Shown: piece after piece, positions 43,327-55,056 of the stretch
Layout of the letters: every line of letters begins with the position of its first letter
Numbering within the stretch: the stretch's first letter is position 1
From: Tenebrio molitor
Taxonomy: Eukaryota; Arthropoda; Insecta; Coleoptera; Tenebrionidae
Assembly (NCBI RefSeq): GCF_963966145.1
Contig: NC_091047.1
Span: forward strand, 17,050,001 to 17,114,000
Direction: 5' to 3'
Length of the DNA: 64,000 nucleotides
Position numbers and translations under genes: made by a program
Notes under the pieces: generated by a model
Database searches by the model: none
What the model was told of the DNA's origin: nothing
The model's input: only the letters and a program-made list of their open reading frames with translations

Positions 43327-44128
43327 CAGGGTCTTTCAGAACTCGCGCCCCAGAGAAAAATGGCACTGCCGACGACAATAAGTTGTCAAAAAATAAAAGA
43401 AAATAATTTACTACTGCTTACAGAATTGAGATAGAAGACTTGTAATTCGACTAATCCCAGAAGGCAAGGCGGTCTAACAGAAGGGCATCTCGAGGTGTGA
43501 TGTTATTTCTACCAAATAAAGCCAGTTGCTAGGTTTTAAAAATAATCACATCAGCTTCAAAAAATGTTTGGGTTACTGTAATTTTGACACGATTAGATTT
43601 GACTTTTAATTGTTAACAAATTTAGGTTAACGGTGGTGTCATTAAGATGTTACAGGTGTTATTCCACCGCAAGTTCGGATGCAGACCCTTGGAGCGTGGA
43701 CCTGACGTGAGCCACCAGTGTCGGATCTGACAATAGATCGACTACAGAGGCACTGATGATTTTTGGCTGGTATGATCGGTCGCGCTCTCAAGTTTCGTCT
43801 TAGACCGGCCGCGGGCCTCGGACTCGTGGGGTAGTGGTTGATGATAGTCGCAACTAAATGACAAATAAATAAAGTTTTCCCTTTTTATTACAAATTTAAT
43901 TTGACACTTACATCTTTCAAAAACTCCAGTCACCCACATATTTTCAGGATATATTTTTCGAATGAAATCCTAGACGTAAAATTACGGCAAACACACCTTG
44001 AAGGTGTAGATCTCTGATCGATCAACTTTAAGTTGTCTTTTCTCGAATATCTTTTAAGCTAGATTTTTTTTTCACACATCCGAATGCGATCTTGTGTGTG
44101 CTCTGGGGCGCGAATTCTGAAAGACCCG
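43327..44128. mobile_element. 0.8-kb non-autonomous element, TA-flanked
   Basis: CAGGGTCTTTCAGAACTCGC followed by GCCCCAGAG is mirrored at 44100-44128, with TA on both sides. It interrupts a transposase remnant right after its NPLDLFL motif. No coding domain of its own. Confidence 0.8.
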
Positions 44129-44425
44129 TATATAATATTCGAGAAAAAGGATAGTGCAAGTCTGTCAGGAAATACCTACCCCCAAATATTTTACTAAATG
44201 CAACGACGGGCGTTTCTAGAAGATGTGGTACAGCATGGAGGCAATTTTGAACTACAAATTTGTTGTTTGTTTTTTGTTTTTTCTTTTAATGTACGGATAT
44301 TCAGAGGAAAATTTTCCATTTGAACGAATAAAAAAAAAGTAGTGTAATTTGCATTATCGTCTGCAAAAAATAGATGGCTAAAAGAATCTCGAATCAAATA
44401 ATGTTGAAGTGTTTTTCGAACTATA

Positions 44426-44804
44426 CAGGGTGTGTCAAAAGTCGCGGATACGCTCTTGGAACTTGGAAGTATTCACTTTCGAGTATCCACTACGGTTGTT
44501 AGTTTTATTTTATCTAAATTCGTTGAGACACAGTGAGCTTTCAAATGTTAGAATAAGAACCTATCATAACTATTATCTGTGTTATAACTGTTATAAACAA
44601 AATAGCTGTTCGAAACGAATCAAAAATAAGTTAAGAACAACTCCTAATTGTTATAGCGATAAGTATGTTAAAATTAGTCTTCTTCTTTGATGTTAAAGTT
44701 TGAGGAAAAATTTCCGAAAACCATTTGGAAACATGCTTATATCACTTGGTAGGCATCACTGAACCCGTGTTTAAAAGGCTGTCCGCGACTTACGACACAC
44801 CTTG
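44426..44804. mobile_element. MITE, TA-flanked (TIR CAGGGTGTGTCAAAAGTCGC)
   Basis: CAGGGTGTGTCAAAAGTCGC at the left and GCGACTTACGACACACCTTG at the right, each next to TA; 379 bp. The end CAGGGTGTGTC is common in mariner-derived MITEs. Confidence 0.8.
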
Positions 44805-46275
44805 TATTCGATGTGTCATTTATTCAAATCGGATTTAAAATAAGTAAGATACAGCGTCAAAGGTTTTTCGTCAGTCACCCGGTATATTTTTTTATTTTTT
44901 AGCTCCTGCCATTTTGCATTTCGGCCAAATCTGCTTCACAGGCCGTCAGTAGCTCTGATCCAAGCACAGGAAGATGTTTTGATTATTATTTATTTAACTG
45001 ATCACACAATTTTTTCGTATTTTCTTTTTAAAGAATTTTAGAAAATATGATATATGTAAAGACATTGTCAAAATTCAGCATCAACAAGTAGAAACATCAA
45101 ATTTTTGGAATGTATTTATTTCATAACTAAGTACCAGTGAAAAACCACAGGTGCTAGAACAAAAGAATGTAACAATGAAAAATGTTAAGCTAAAAAAGTT
45201 AAGTTACAATTAATTGTAACATTTTAAAACATATATATTTTTTTAATTTTAGGGAACCTTTTTTTCTCACTTCTTTGTCAGGAATAAGTTGTAAGGTGTA
45301 ACAAACTTTAATTCCAAACTGCCTCATACATAAAAATCTCCCATTTTATAGGCGGGTCATTATAAGACTTAAGACCCTTCGTTGGGGTCGACATCATGCA
45401 AAAAAACCAATGAAGACAGCTGCAGTTACCTAACCCTATGCATGAATGCACCAAAGTCCGCAACATGTGGACAATAATTCATAATCTACCGACTAAGCAT
45501 AAAATAAAGTTCGGTTCCTTTACACCCTCAACGTGGTGTAAATGAAACAGAACGACACATACAGAAAAAAAGCGGGGTAGCCAATTCGGGGTCAAGCGCC
45601 GGGGTCATACAGCTGTGTTATTTTTTTTCTTAATCCTAAAAAATATTGTAACAATCGAGTATCTGTCTTTTTATTACACCCTGTCCCCCACAAAAAAAAA
45701 AATGAGAACATATCTCATTCGTTGTCAATGATGTGTTCCCCCAATTACGCTGACATCATCAGGATTTTCTGACGTATTTATGAGTGTAACGGTTTTTCGA
45801 GTTTTGTCAGATGAGAAACAAAGCGAACATTTCTTTAGTAAAACAGAGACGGAGCCCAAGGTCTTCGACTCCGCTCCAAGCATTGAGCGCAGGCCGCACG
45901 TTCTAAAAATAGACACGGGTTTAACCTTCAAGTTCTGCGTCGAGGGTGGGGAAGTAGATTTATACCTGCACCTGGTCACGATCATAAAAGTTCATAATCA
46001 TATTCGTAACACAGGCAAAAAACGAGAAAGACAAGTTATGCATTTCGCTCTTTATTCAAAAATGAAGTAAACTTTGAAATCTACTGACTCTACTGACCAC
46101 TCTTTTTCTCACTTACTTCTTTTCTCAAGTTCTTCGCGTTTGACCGTCCAAACTTAACATCAATTGACCTGTTCTGGTTCCTTTCTTGATCAAATTGACA
46201 GAAAACGCGTCTCGATCCTCGTTGGCCACGCTCCCGTCAGCCCTAACGTCAAACCCCTGTCAAAATTTCAGCGAA
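44805..46275. other. Intergenic stretch with one unassigned GC-richer part
   Basis: Mostly AT-rich with no repeat ends seen. At 45725-46070 the composition is more coding-like, and both strands have open frames (+ 45780-46070, 96 codons with FDSAPSIERRPHVLKIDTGL; - 45725-45985, 86 codons). I could not match either to a family. It may be an exon fragment or part of the 5' region of the gene starting at 46276. Confidence 0.35.
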
Positions 46276-48099
46276 ATGGAAATCGAAAACAAACTAGACG
46301 AAGATTTCGTCTTCTATCTGGGCTTCGTCAACTCATACCTCAAACACGTCCGCGACAAAGACATCAGATTCCACTGCGAAGTAAGCAGGAATCTGTTTCG
46401 GCCAGTCCCTAAACCCCTTTTTGCAGCAATGGCTGCAGAAACTGTGCGGCGAGCCTTGTTATGGCATCGAGAAGAAACGGGGACGCAACATCTACCTGTC
46501 TCAGTTGCTGCTCTGCATGCAGACGGGAACTTTCGGAAAAGAGTTCCAAACGCCGGTGAACGAAGTCGATGTTGCTAATGCGTTGGAGGTGTTTCAACTG
46601 GCGCCGGAGGAGGAAGCCATCGAGCCACCGGCTTGGTTGGAAGACAACGACGCCGATGTTGGAGCGTTGTCGAGGAACGCGAAGAAAGGGAGGACGTATC
46701 TGGCGACGAGGACGTTGCCCGACGGGCAGGGGGCGTTCGCGTACGTTGCTGTCTCTTTGGAGGAGGAGGAACCGATGTGGTTGGGCGGCGGCGAAGGGTG
46801 AGGGTGTTGACATGAAAGAGAACACTTGACAAAGACATTGTAGCGCTTTTGACCGGCACATGGAGCAGAAATACAGAGAAGAGATGCCAGACTACGAGAT
46901 GGAGAAGATTCTTGCAAGAAGGAAGGATCCCAAAGAGAGAGAGAAGGTCGTCACGTTCTACAAAGTTCTGCTGACGAACATCGAAGACGAACTCGATGGT
47001 AGGTCTAAGGTTTTCGGTGTGTCTGTTTAAATAATTGTTATTAGAGAAAATCCAATCGGCCCAAAACGAGACCATCAATGGTCTGTTAGAGCAGCTCGAA
47101 CAAGACATGAGAGATCGAGGCCAGTTTGAGCCTTTCGAGAATTTAGGAGAAAAGCAGAAGCGAATCGAACTTCTTCTCGTTCTCCACGACAGGATCCAGT
47201 TGAGGATCAACAAAGTAATGAAGCGTGAAGAACTCTTGGACGAAATCGAACAGGGTATAGTGTCGAAGTCGATCTTTGAGACTTCTGTGACGGCCGAAGA
47301 CAAGTTCCAACTGCCGGCGGCTATGTGGGAGCAGGTCATAAACAAAGCTCCCAACCGGAAGAATCTCGAAAAGTTGAGAGATACCTACCCGATGATTCTT
47401 GTAGAGAAGTGAGACTCTCGTTTCGAGGTTACTCGAGCTCAAATCGTCTTCCGCAGATTCCTCGAACTGTTGTCTAACCACAAGGAAGAGATCGCGATGA
47501 GGATGCACCGGCGACATGAGAACATAGCGGCTCAGATGAAGCGAGAGTTGAGGAGGGAGGACGAGAAAGGGAAGAATATGGTCGATGTAAAAGACTAATT
47601 TGTTTAGGTTCTTGTTGCAGTTTCTCGTTGTAGGGTGCTCAGAAAGGTTACGATCATTCAGTTGAAATACTGAAAGCTGTCAAAGATGCCTACACTAAGA
47701 AAGTTGAATCAGAACGGAGGAACGAAGAGAAGACGAAGATACCGCAGTCGGAGCACTCGCAGCTTTACGACCAGATGAGGGCGGCTCTATTCGATACTCA
47801 AAAATCTGTCGAGGTAGATCTGTGTGAGGTATTTACCTGCAAAATCTATCGATGGGTTTTAGAATGAAGCGGCTAGGGGGAGAGTGTTGGCTGCCCAGAT
47901 CGGCGAAATTAACGAACAGACGGAGATGTGTTCCAAAGTAACGGAAGGCAACGTGAGGAAGATCGAAGAAACTAACATGGCGATTATGAAGAATATCAAG
48001 AAGTTGAATGCTGCTATTGATAATATAGGCAAGCGAATAGAACAGGTGCAGAAAGTGGGTACCAAGAAGCCAGGCGACCACTTTGATTTCTTCTTCTGA
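46276..48099 (+). CDS. Coiled-coil protein, DUF4485-like N-terminus, 513 aa
   Basis: Seven exons: 46276-46380, 46427-46797, 46844-46998, 47045-47408, 47457-47586, 47634-47813 and 47863-48099 (TGA). All six introns are 46-49 bp with GT..AG ends, and the frame is kept throughout, giving 513 aa. Residues 1-70 (LDEDFVFYLGFVNSYLKHVR .. WLQKLC) resemble the small DUF4485 domain, with its conserved Trp; this is recognition by eye. Next comes an acidic segment (LAPEEEAIEPPAWLEDND). From about residue 170 to the end the chain is rich in Glu, Lys, Arg and Gln with heptad-like spacing, so long coiled coils are likely. No membrane segment or signal peptide is visible. The role is unknown; such proteins are often centrosomal or ciliary, but nothing here proves it. 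Confidence 0.88.
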
Positions 48100-48326
48100 A
48101 CAAAAATCTCATTACCAACGAAGTTGTATGTTTCTGACAATAATAATTAGTTCCGAAAGACAGTTTTTGTATTTTTCGAGCGTATGCAACGGATTATAAC
48201 ATGAGCAGAGCTGAGCGAAGTTGTTGAACTATTGGATTGTGAAAAAAGTTTTAGAAGGATGCTCTAAACTGGAATTATTTTCTATATAATATGGGTGCTA
48301 TGTGTTATAAAAATTAGTTAGCACAA

Positions 48327-48400
48327 GGCGCCGTGGCTTAGTTGGTTAAAGCGCCTGTCCAGTAAACAGGAGATCGGGGGTTCGAATCCCCCCGGGGCCT
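48327..48400 (+). tRNA. tRNA-Thr(AGT)-like gene, possibly decayed
   Basis: A 74-nt cloverleaf: acceptor arm GGCGCCG/CGGGGCC, D arm with GTTGGTTAAAGC, anticodon stem CCTGT/ACAGG with loop CCAGTAA (anticodon AGT), and T arm GGGGG-TTCGAAT-CCCCC. Two features are abnormal. Position 33, almost universally T in tRNA genes, is C, and the fourth acceptor pair is G-G. It may be a pseudogene or a poorly functional copy. It lies 228 bp downstream of the coiled-coil gene on the same strand. A run of T downstream could serve as a pol III stop but is not immediately adjacent. Confidence 0.85.
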
Positions 48401-48488
48401 CGTGTTGTTGTACCCTCCAACACAACTTTTTGTGTCTGCTTAAAAAATACATTATTTTTGTTTGCCTGTCCCACTAATTTGAGAACCT

Positions 48489-48704
48489 ATGCTCACCCTT
48501 TACATTCTACACTTCCTGCAGAAATTGCCGATTTTTCTACAGACCCACAACGCCAATTTCAACGGCTCCGATCCGAAGTATGGAGACGAGATGTTCCCGG
48601 GATCCAGTCCGACTCCGCATTCAAAAGATTGTTGTTCTGTTGATCCATTTTTGAATTATAAATACACGGCAACAGGTCCGCCCCATCAGCGAATTTATAT
48701 GTAA
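48489..48704 (+). other. Unassigned coding-like stretch
   Basis: A 71-codon open frame with a non-random composition (SDPKYGDEMFPGSSPTPHSK) after an acceptor-like CTTCCTGCAG. No start, donor or family is convincing. It may be a fragment of a host exon or pseudogene next to the tRNA. Confidence 0.2.
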
Positions 48705-50583
48705 ATGTCTGGCCAGGGCCAGTCGAGTTTCTGAGAAAAATTTGTTTGGTTTTGCTGTATGTTCAATATCCATGGGGTTTCAATCTCATACGTTCGCAAC
48801 AACTTCGGGTTGTGGCAGCGCCATCTTAAATTGAGAACAGCTAACCAATCCGAGAGATGCTTACAGAAATATAGCTTTTGTCCATTAGCATGTTGGATCA
48901 GTTTTTTAAAGGAGAAGCAGCTCGGAAAGCAGAAAATAAATCCCCCGAAGTGCCTGAACTACTCACCAACCCCAACACACAAGATGACGCCGAGTTCGTC
49001 ATTCGGGCAGAAGGCGGAAGCGGAATAAGTCGAGAGAAGTTTCTCCTCCACCAACCACCAGCTGAGACCAACAAGAAGATCGAGCCCGTTACTCCAGGTA
49101 AGAAGCTACAAAATGAAAAACGGAGGAGGCTGCTTCTGGTCATCCTTCAAACAAAAGAGAGCTGGTTGGGTATTTGTGGACTCATCAAAGAGCCCAAGAC
49201 TGCCTTTCACCCAGGCAAAAACTACAGCCGATGGCATTCTGCATCCAGGCGGAAAGCGTCAGCGACTTAGGAGCGAAGGCAAAACTCTTTGACACCAAAA
49301 AACGTACTTTTTCTTTCAACAGAAGAGCAAGAAAGAGCTCCGAGTTATATTGGATGGGGACACAATTACGGACCATACCTGTCTCTGAAGGAGAAGTAAA
49401 TATCTTCTCTCCCAAAGCTTCTGTCCGGAAAACGTCTACAAACGAAAAAAAAATGCTATTGGAGATGATCACCGTAATTCTAGCAAAGGAGGAGAAGAAG
49501 ATTTATGACGTGAAGACTATGTACCATTTGAGAATGCAGCCAGAATTGTTGATGAAGCGCCAGAAATTCGGATACGTACAAAAGGACTGCAAAATTGACT
49601 CCGCGTACCTACGTTAAGTGCAATGAAGGTCACTGAACAAAGGACTGCAATCGTGTAAAAAACCAACCGGCGGCATGTGCGAACTGCGCAAGGCGCTGGA
49701 AATCCTTCCGCCGCTCAAAGAAGTTGAATCTATCATCTAGTGGTCCGGACCGTTGAAGACGTGTCGAAGAAGGACAGTCTCCACCGGATCTAGAAAGGCA
49801 ACGCACGTAGCTCCCCGGCGTCCGCGACCCCAAAGCCAAAGCTGAATGCTAAGCTTAGAAAAACAAAATCCGTAGCGTCAAAACAGACACTCTCTTCGAC
49901 TTTGCAGAACGCAGGGACGTGGCGTGACAATCATGAGACCCAACGAGCCAATCCCCGTGGGTAGAAGGGATAGGTAGATCGGACATTGTCATCTTGAACG
50001 ATGTGACTTTTCAGGCTACTTTCTTCGAAACAATCAACGATCTCAGTTCGGATGATTTTCCAGTTCTCCTCCAATTGGAATACATCAGAGAACCCGAGGC
50101 ACTAAATGTCAGAAATCTAGTTGATTGGAACAAGTTCAAAGGAGCGATAATCGGCAGGATCGCCACAAGTTTGTGGTCAAAAGTAGTCGATGAAATCATC
50201 GATTCCATCGAAGATCAGATGCGAGGCCCTAGGCTTCCCGTCAAGTGATCCATGATAGAAATGTCCTGCTGATTACGAACGCCATTGGTGCAAAAACAAA
50301 TGAAGGTTTGCTTAACACGCGGACGTAAACTAACTGACCCAACAGATGCTCTGGGTCATGGTACAAATATATATGGTATGCTCACGCGCATCTTGTGTGA
50401 CGTATGCTGGCTGCATCCTTTACCGCGAAATTTAAATTTTCCTAATCAAATAATTGTTGCCCAAAATTACATCAATGTTGTGACAATTATTTATTATGAC
50501 GAAGATGTCGACCGAATTCTTACGGCGTTAAGCCGTGCACAAGCGGAAAATTATCACGAAAATCTTTTCCCTAGGGAAACTTT

Positions 50584-51090
50584 CATATATAATATACCAA
50601 GGGACAGATATATTGCCGGAAGTTTTTTCGAGCAGTCCTCACCAACGAGTGTTTGTAGCAAGAAAATTACACGAGGGCGTCAGCCCGAGGGTAATTTTGA
50701 GCGACAAACACAAGTGTTGGACTGCAAGAAAAAAATTCTGGCGATATATATCTGTCCCGAGGTATATTCGGAAGAGAATCGCCCGAAAATTTTTTTCTCT
50801 AGGTCAATTATATCGGAAATTTTCCCTAGGGAAAATTTCCGCTTAATTAAATTGTGATTGGTTGCTATTCAAACAATTCGGAGTTGTGATTTGTCAATAT
50901 AAATCATGTGACATTTGAGGGCGATTCTCATATATAATATACCAAGGGACAGATATATTGCCGGAAATTTTTTCGAGCAGTCCTGACAGACGAGTGTTTG
51001 CCGCAAGAAAATTACACGAGGGCTTCAGCAACAATTCGGAGTTGTGATTTGTCAATATAAATCATGTGACATTTGAAGGCGATTCTCGTT
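50584..51090 (+). repeat. Interleaved direct repeats inside the dead LINE
   Basis: ACCAAGGGACAGATATATTG occurs near 50597 and 50940, and AACAATTCGGAGTTGTGATT near 50871 and 51030. Together they define a tandem unit of about 156 bp at 50873-51090 plus an upstream partial copy. The first copy ends in an ACACGAGGGCG block shared with the second. Confidence 0.7.
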
Positions 51091-51343
51091 CGAATTATAA
51101 GCATACCATATGTATTTGTATGTATACCATGCTCTGGGTGTTGACTGGAACACGCAGACCTGCACCACATCGAGGAAATGCGTAGAAGTGTGCGACGATC
51201 AGGAACCGATTAAACTCACTCCAACAGCAGAAGTACATATACGGGAAATAATCAGTAGTTATATCCCGAGTGCAACGAGTATAATCGGTTAAAGTGTGTG
51301 CTGCCCATCGTTTGAAAAATTTTGGTTAGTAGATGACTTGAAT

Positions 51344-51405
51344 GCTTAATAATTTGATAAAACCCCGAGACCATAGGTCGAGGGGTTTTATCTCAAATTA
51401 TTAAG
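51344..51405. repeat. Hairpin, ~25-bp arms
   Basis: GCTTAATAATTTGATAAAAC and CCC are mirrored up to 51405 around a loop near GAGACCATAGGTCGAG. It marks the right edge of the insertion in the LINE remnant. Confidence 0.7.
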
Positions 51406-52262
51406 CAGGATAGCATTTACTTCAAAGCTTCTCTCCGTTGAGAAAGTAAAAAAAATGTCGATACTGACGAGGTTCAAAAACACAAAAAGGAATGCAAGAT
51501 CATCACAGATAAGCAGTTCGGATTTCGGGACAACACTGTACCACCCACCAAGTAGGTAGTCGGAGTTGTTAAACACGCGCTCACCAAGAAGCGGCCCATG
51601 TATATAGGCGCAGTACTCCTCGACGTGGCGAAAAAGTGTTTCTCCATAAGCTCGTCGTGGCTGGCTTCCTTATGAAGTAGTGCATTTCTTTTCGAAAAGT
51701 AGAAAATTCAGTGTGAAGATACGAGTAGATGGCTTCAGATCTGCCGAGAGGAGCATAACTGCTGGAATTATCCCGAATTCTCTGCTTTCATCTATCCTGT
51801 TTGCCCCAAAAGCGCAGGGGTCGGTAACCTCGACATCGTGGTACGCATACATATGATATCCCCATTATGCAAGCACAAAGAGGCCTTGCACCAAGATTGT
51901 CCACGGATACCTACCAAACTGTTCTTGGACAAGAAGGTCGTGAGACTGGGAGTATGTAAGAATCATCAGTTTGGAAACACGATGCGAATACGCACGTTAG
52001 GAGATTCAAAGTTGTACAGAATATATTTTTCTGTATGTATTTCAACGCATCTTGATTTGTTCGGAACACCTAGTTTCACATAAAAGCTGAGATGATTTAG
52101 TTCGTGAGGGAAGCCACCTCGAATGTGTTCGCGGCTGTCAGGCGACACCCGAACGAGTTAATTCGTCGAACACTGGACTACCTCACCGACACGTGTCCTA
52201 ACCCGTAACTGTTTCTAAACACCGAAATTTCCCCTTCCATCTCCCCTGCAGTGAACCGAGTG

Positions 52263-52410
52263 TAAATTTGGCGTTGGAGAGTCGATTGAAAACGCACCAC
52301 TCGTGTAAAAGCGTAACATTTAAACAGCTGATCCGTGATTCGCTATCCGTATACTGCATTCACAATCGACCCTTCAACGCCAACTTCGACGCCAAATTTT
52401 AAAAAACACC
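52263..52410 (-). mobile_element. MITE family A, copy 3
   Basis: TTTGGCGTTGGAGAGTCGAT at the left and CAATCGACCCTTCAACGCCA at the right. The interior contains AACAGCTGATCCGTGATTCG, the complement of the interior of the copies at 978-1151 and 5885-6026. Confidence 0.7.
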
Positions 52411-52439
52411 CTTATATCAGTCAGACTAGTCTAATCTAA

Positions 52440-53507
52440 TGCGCCCCATATACGCTCCGGAAATCATCAGAGGAAAAACTGCGCAGTCCAGATCTTCCGT
52501 ATTTCCGGAGCGTCTGTGGTAGAAACCTGCGCGGACTTGGCGGACGATTCAGGAGGCCGAATGAGAATGAAAAACGATTCTGAATAACTGTGCAGTCGTA
52601 AAAGTTAGACCGACCGGAGTGTGTGTGGCGTTGTCAGTTCAATTTAGTTGAGGCTGTCTGTCAGACAACATATGAGTCGAGAATTTCTTGAAGAGTTTCT
52701 CAAGATTTACGAGTCGGAACCATACCTTTTAACTTTTGGCAGGTTAAAAGTAAACTCTATCATGATAGAGTGAAAAAGGAAGCGTTTTTTGTGGTAAAGG
52801 TGTTTCTCGGTTGACATGTTAATTATTCCTTAGTACTGTAATGGTGCGAAACTTAGGTTCGCTAAATTAAGAATTTTAATTTTAAATAATTTCAACAAGA
52901 CGTCCAACAACTATTCATTGGGGCCGGAATTTTTGTTAGTTGTAAATTTTATGTTTCTCAATGCCTAAATCCTAATCCCTAAAAGTGGTAATGTAGTACC
53001 CAAATGAAATTGGCCGACCTTTGAAATTGTACGCGTCTGAGGGACACTAAACACAGGTATACAAGGGCAACAAATGGTCATGGGGAAAAACGTTGCAATA
53101 AAACACTCGTTGGACATTTTTGGTAATTCCATTTAGAATCAGGGAATAATTGCATTACTTAATTAATTTGATGTTAGCAAGTTTCAAATTGAAAGAAACC
53201 CCAAATTAATGTTCACTAGGTCAATGGACTTTTTCTCAAATTTATGTCAAATGTGTAATCAAACGGGGAGAATTGCAAATTAGAAACTAAACGCTTCATC
53301 GTAGAAAATAACTAAAGTTGATTGCACCACTTATAGTCAGAAAAGTCTGTGGCGCAAAGTTCATTCAGGCATACCCGCAGTCCAGACTGCACGGTTTTTC
53401 CACAGAGAATTGAATTGATTGAGTATGGCAGAGGCCGAATCCAGAAATACGGAAGGCCAGGCCTGCGCAGTTTATCCTCTGAGGATTAACGGAGCGTGTA
53501 TGGGGGC
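52440..53507. mobile_element. 1.07-kb element with long inverted ends
   Basis: GCGCCCCATATACGCTCCGG .. CAGAGG .. ACTGCGCAG at the left is mirrored at 53462-53507. Similarity continues inward through CTTCCGTATTTC / GAAATACGGAAG, giving arms of about 70 bp. The interior is AT-rich with no transposase motif. Confidence 0.7.
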
Positions 53508-53522
53508 CTAGAGAGTTTAGGG

Positions 53523-53600
53523 CAGGGATGAGCAAACTTTTTTTACAACGGGCCAGCTATAAATTTAAAAATGTTGTGCGGGCCGCATGTAAGAAACAAA
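53523..53600 (+). mobile_element. hAT-type left end fragment
   Basis: CAGGGATGAGCAAACTTTTT, followed by ACGGGCC and GCGGGCCGCA, is the typical start of many insect hAT elements. No matching right end was found. A second such end, CAGTGGCTCCCAAACTTTTT, lies at 54268. Confidence 0.5.
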
Positions 53601-53758
53601 CAGTTAACAGTTGATCAACCTCGTCTTCAAAAAAATGATTTTTCAAATTGCATATTAAAAACATGCAAAAAGTGAGGGTAGATTTAAACAGTCTGGTGGT
53701 GTGTTCACAATCGTCTCTTCAACGCCAACTTCGAGACCAAATTTATTTTTAAAAAACC

Positions 53759-53907
53759 TTTTTGTTCGACACTGTCAGAATTTGAGAATTTTCTCCTTTG
53801 TAAACGGATTTTGATAAATGTCACAACTTGTCAAAACGAAACGTCAAGCTAATTTTAAAGATTTTAGGCGATTTGGAGCCTTTAAGGGGCTCGTCGAACA
53901 AAAAAAC
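53759..53907 (+). mobile_element. MITE family D, copy 2
   Basis: Ends TTTTTGTTCGACA and TCGTCGAACAAAAA. The interior matches 22107-22257 on the opposite strand. It lies directly after a single end of MITE family A (53703-53756). Confidence 0.7.
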
Positions 53908-54267
53908 GTGGTATTCAACAATTCCAATCCACACGTCAATTGAATGTCTTCTTCTGGAACTAAAATGTGATCTTCTCGTTAGCGGTCAAGATCATGCTTA
54001 TTCATTTCGAAACGCCCGAAATCGTAAAGATGTTGGACAACGTTTGCATTGGGAAGTTTGAAGTAGGTATCCTTTGACCCTACCTTTCACCGTAGATTTG
54101 CCGTGCTAGCTCTGAATGTCCACGGGCTTCGCCACAGATCAAAAACCATATCGGTTTCCTCCTGGTTGGTGAAAGACATTTGTGATTTAAGTTGAGGTTA
54201 AGATTGGTGTTCTTGTCAAAGTGACTTAATTTTGAATTAAATGACAACAAAAAAGTCTACTATGATT

Positions 54268-54330
54268 CAGTGGCTCCCAAACTTTTTTTAGAAAAACTTA
54301 TAGCCCCGTTTTCTCGAAAAATATCAACAT
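54268..54330 (+). mobile_element. hAT-type left end fragment
   Basis: CAGTGGCTCCCAAACTTTTT and AGCCCCGTTTT are typical of hAT termini. No right end or transposase was seen. Confidence 0.45.
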
Positions 54331-54447
54331 TTGTATGAGGTATTATTGGTTCAATTGTTACTTTTTGTGGGGTTCTATCACAGGTTCAAATATCTGCACA
54401 ACCTCCAAAGTCACCCTGTATATAACAAAGAAAATACCCCCCCCCCC

Positions 54448-55048
54448 CTCATCTATTATTCCATACTCTAACGACGCGCTCGTCCACGTCCCTAACCTCA
54501 CTCCCCCATATTTCCCTTCCCCATTTTCATTCTGTCCTCGCGCCGACAACCTAATTCCCCCCATTGGTTGAGGACAACACTCTCCCAGGTATTCCGTCAT
54601 GGAGGAGCCCCGTAAAGACTATGACGGCAACCCCACATCCCCATTTTCATTCTGTCCTCGCGCCGACAACCTAATTCCCCACATTGGTTGAGGACAACAC
54701 TCTCCCAGGTATTCCGTCATGGAGGAGCCCCGTAAAGACTATGACGGCAACCCCACACGGGCCCATCGGTTCGCCCCCCATATTTCCCTTCCCCCTTTTC
54801 ATTCTGTCCTCGCGCCGACAACCTAATTCCGCACGTTAGTTGAAGATAACAGTCTCCCGGGTATTCCGTCATGAAGGAGACCCGTGAAGACTACGACGGC
54901 AACCCCAGACGGGCCCATCGGTGCGTCCCCCATATTTCACTTTCCCATTTTGATGCTGTCCCCGCTCCGATAACCTAATTCCCCACGTTGGTAGAGGACA
55001 ACACTCTCTCGGGTATTCCATCATTACCGTGCCGTTGCGGGTAAATGG
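54448..55048 (+). repeat. 152-bp tandem repeat array, left block
   Basis: Units start around CGACAACCTAATTCCCC at about 54545, 54665, 54815 and 54966. The first spacing is 120 bp because of an internal deletion; the others are about 152 bp. Each unit contains ACACTCTCCCAGGTATTCCG and GTGAAGACTACGACGGCAAC-like sequence. Short frames inside repeat a similar peptide but are interrupted, and I see no recognisable protein. Confidence 0.8.
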
Positions 55049-55056
55049 CAGACCAC
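55049..55056. repeat. 8-bp target duplication of the hAT MITE
   Basis: CAGACCAC here and at 55734-55741. Confidence 0.75.

Larger units (their letters stand above)
48880..52150 (+). pseudogene. Decayed jockey-like LINE
   Basis: Plus-strand pieces appear in the order expected for a jockey-type element. A gag-like Lys/Glu-rich part (48890-49270) is followed by zinc-knuckle remnants near 49600-49700 (TYVKCNEGH then TKDCNRVKNQPAACANC). The end of an endonuclease follows (FFETINDLSSDDFPVLLQLE .. VDWNKFKG, 50010-50200). RT remnants lie at 51490-51850 (DKQFGFRDN, GAVLLDVAKK, RKFSVKI in another frame). Many stops and frameshifts, and an insertion at about 50250-51405, show an old copy with no coding ability. 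Confidence 0.7.

Noticed and set aside
46575..47354. 259-codon minus-strand frame opposite the coiled-coil gene
   Set aside because: It crosses introns of the plus-strand gene, is Ser/Arg/Pro-rich as expected of an antisense shadow, and the plus-strand model has seven exons with matching phases.
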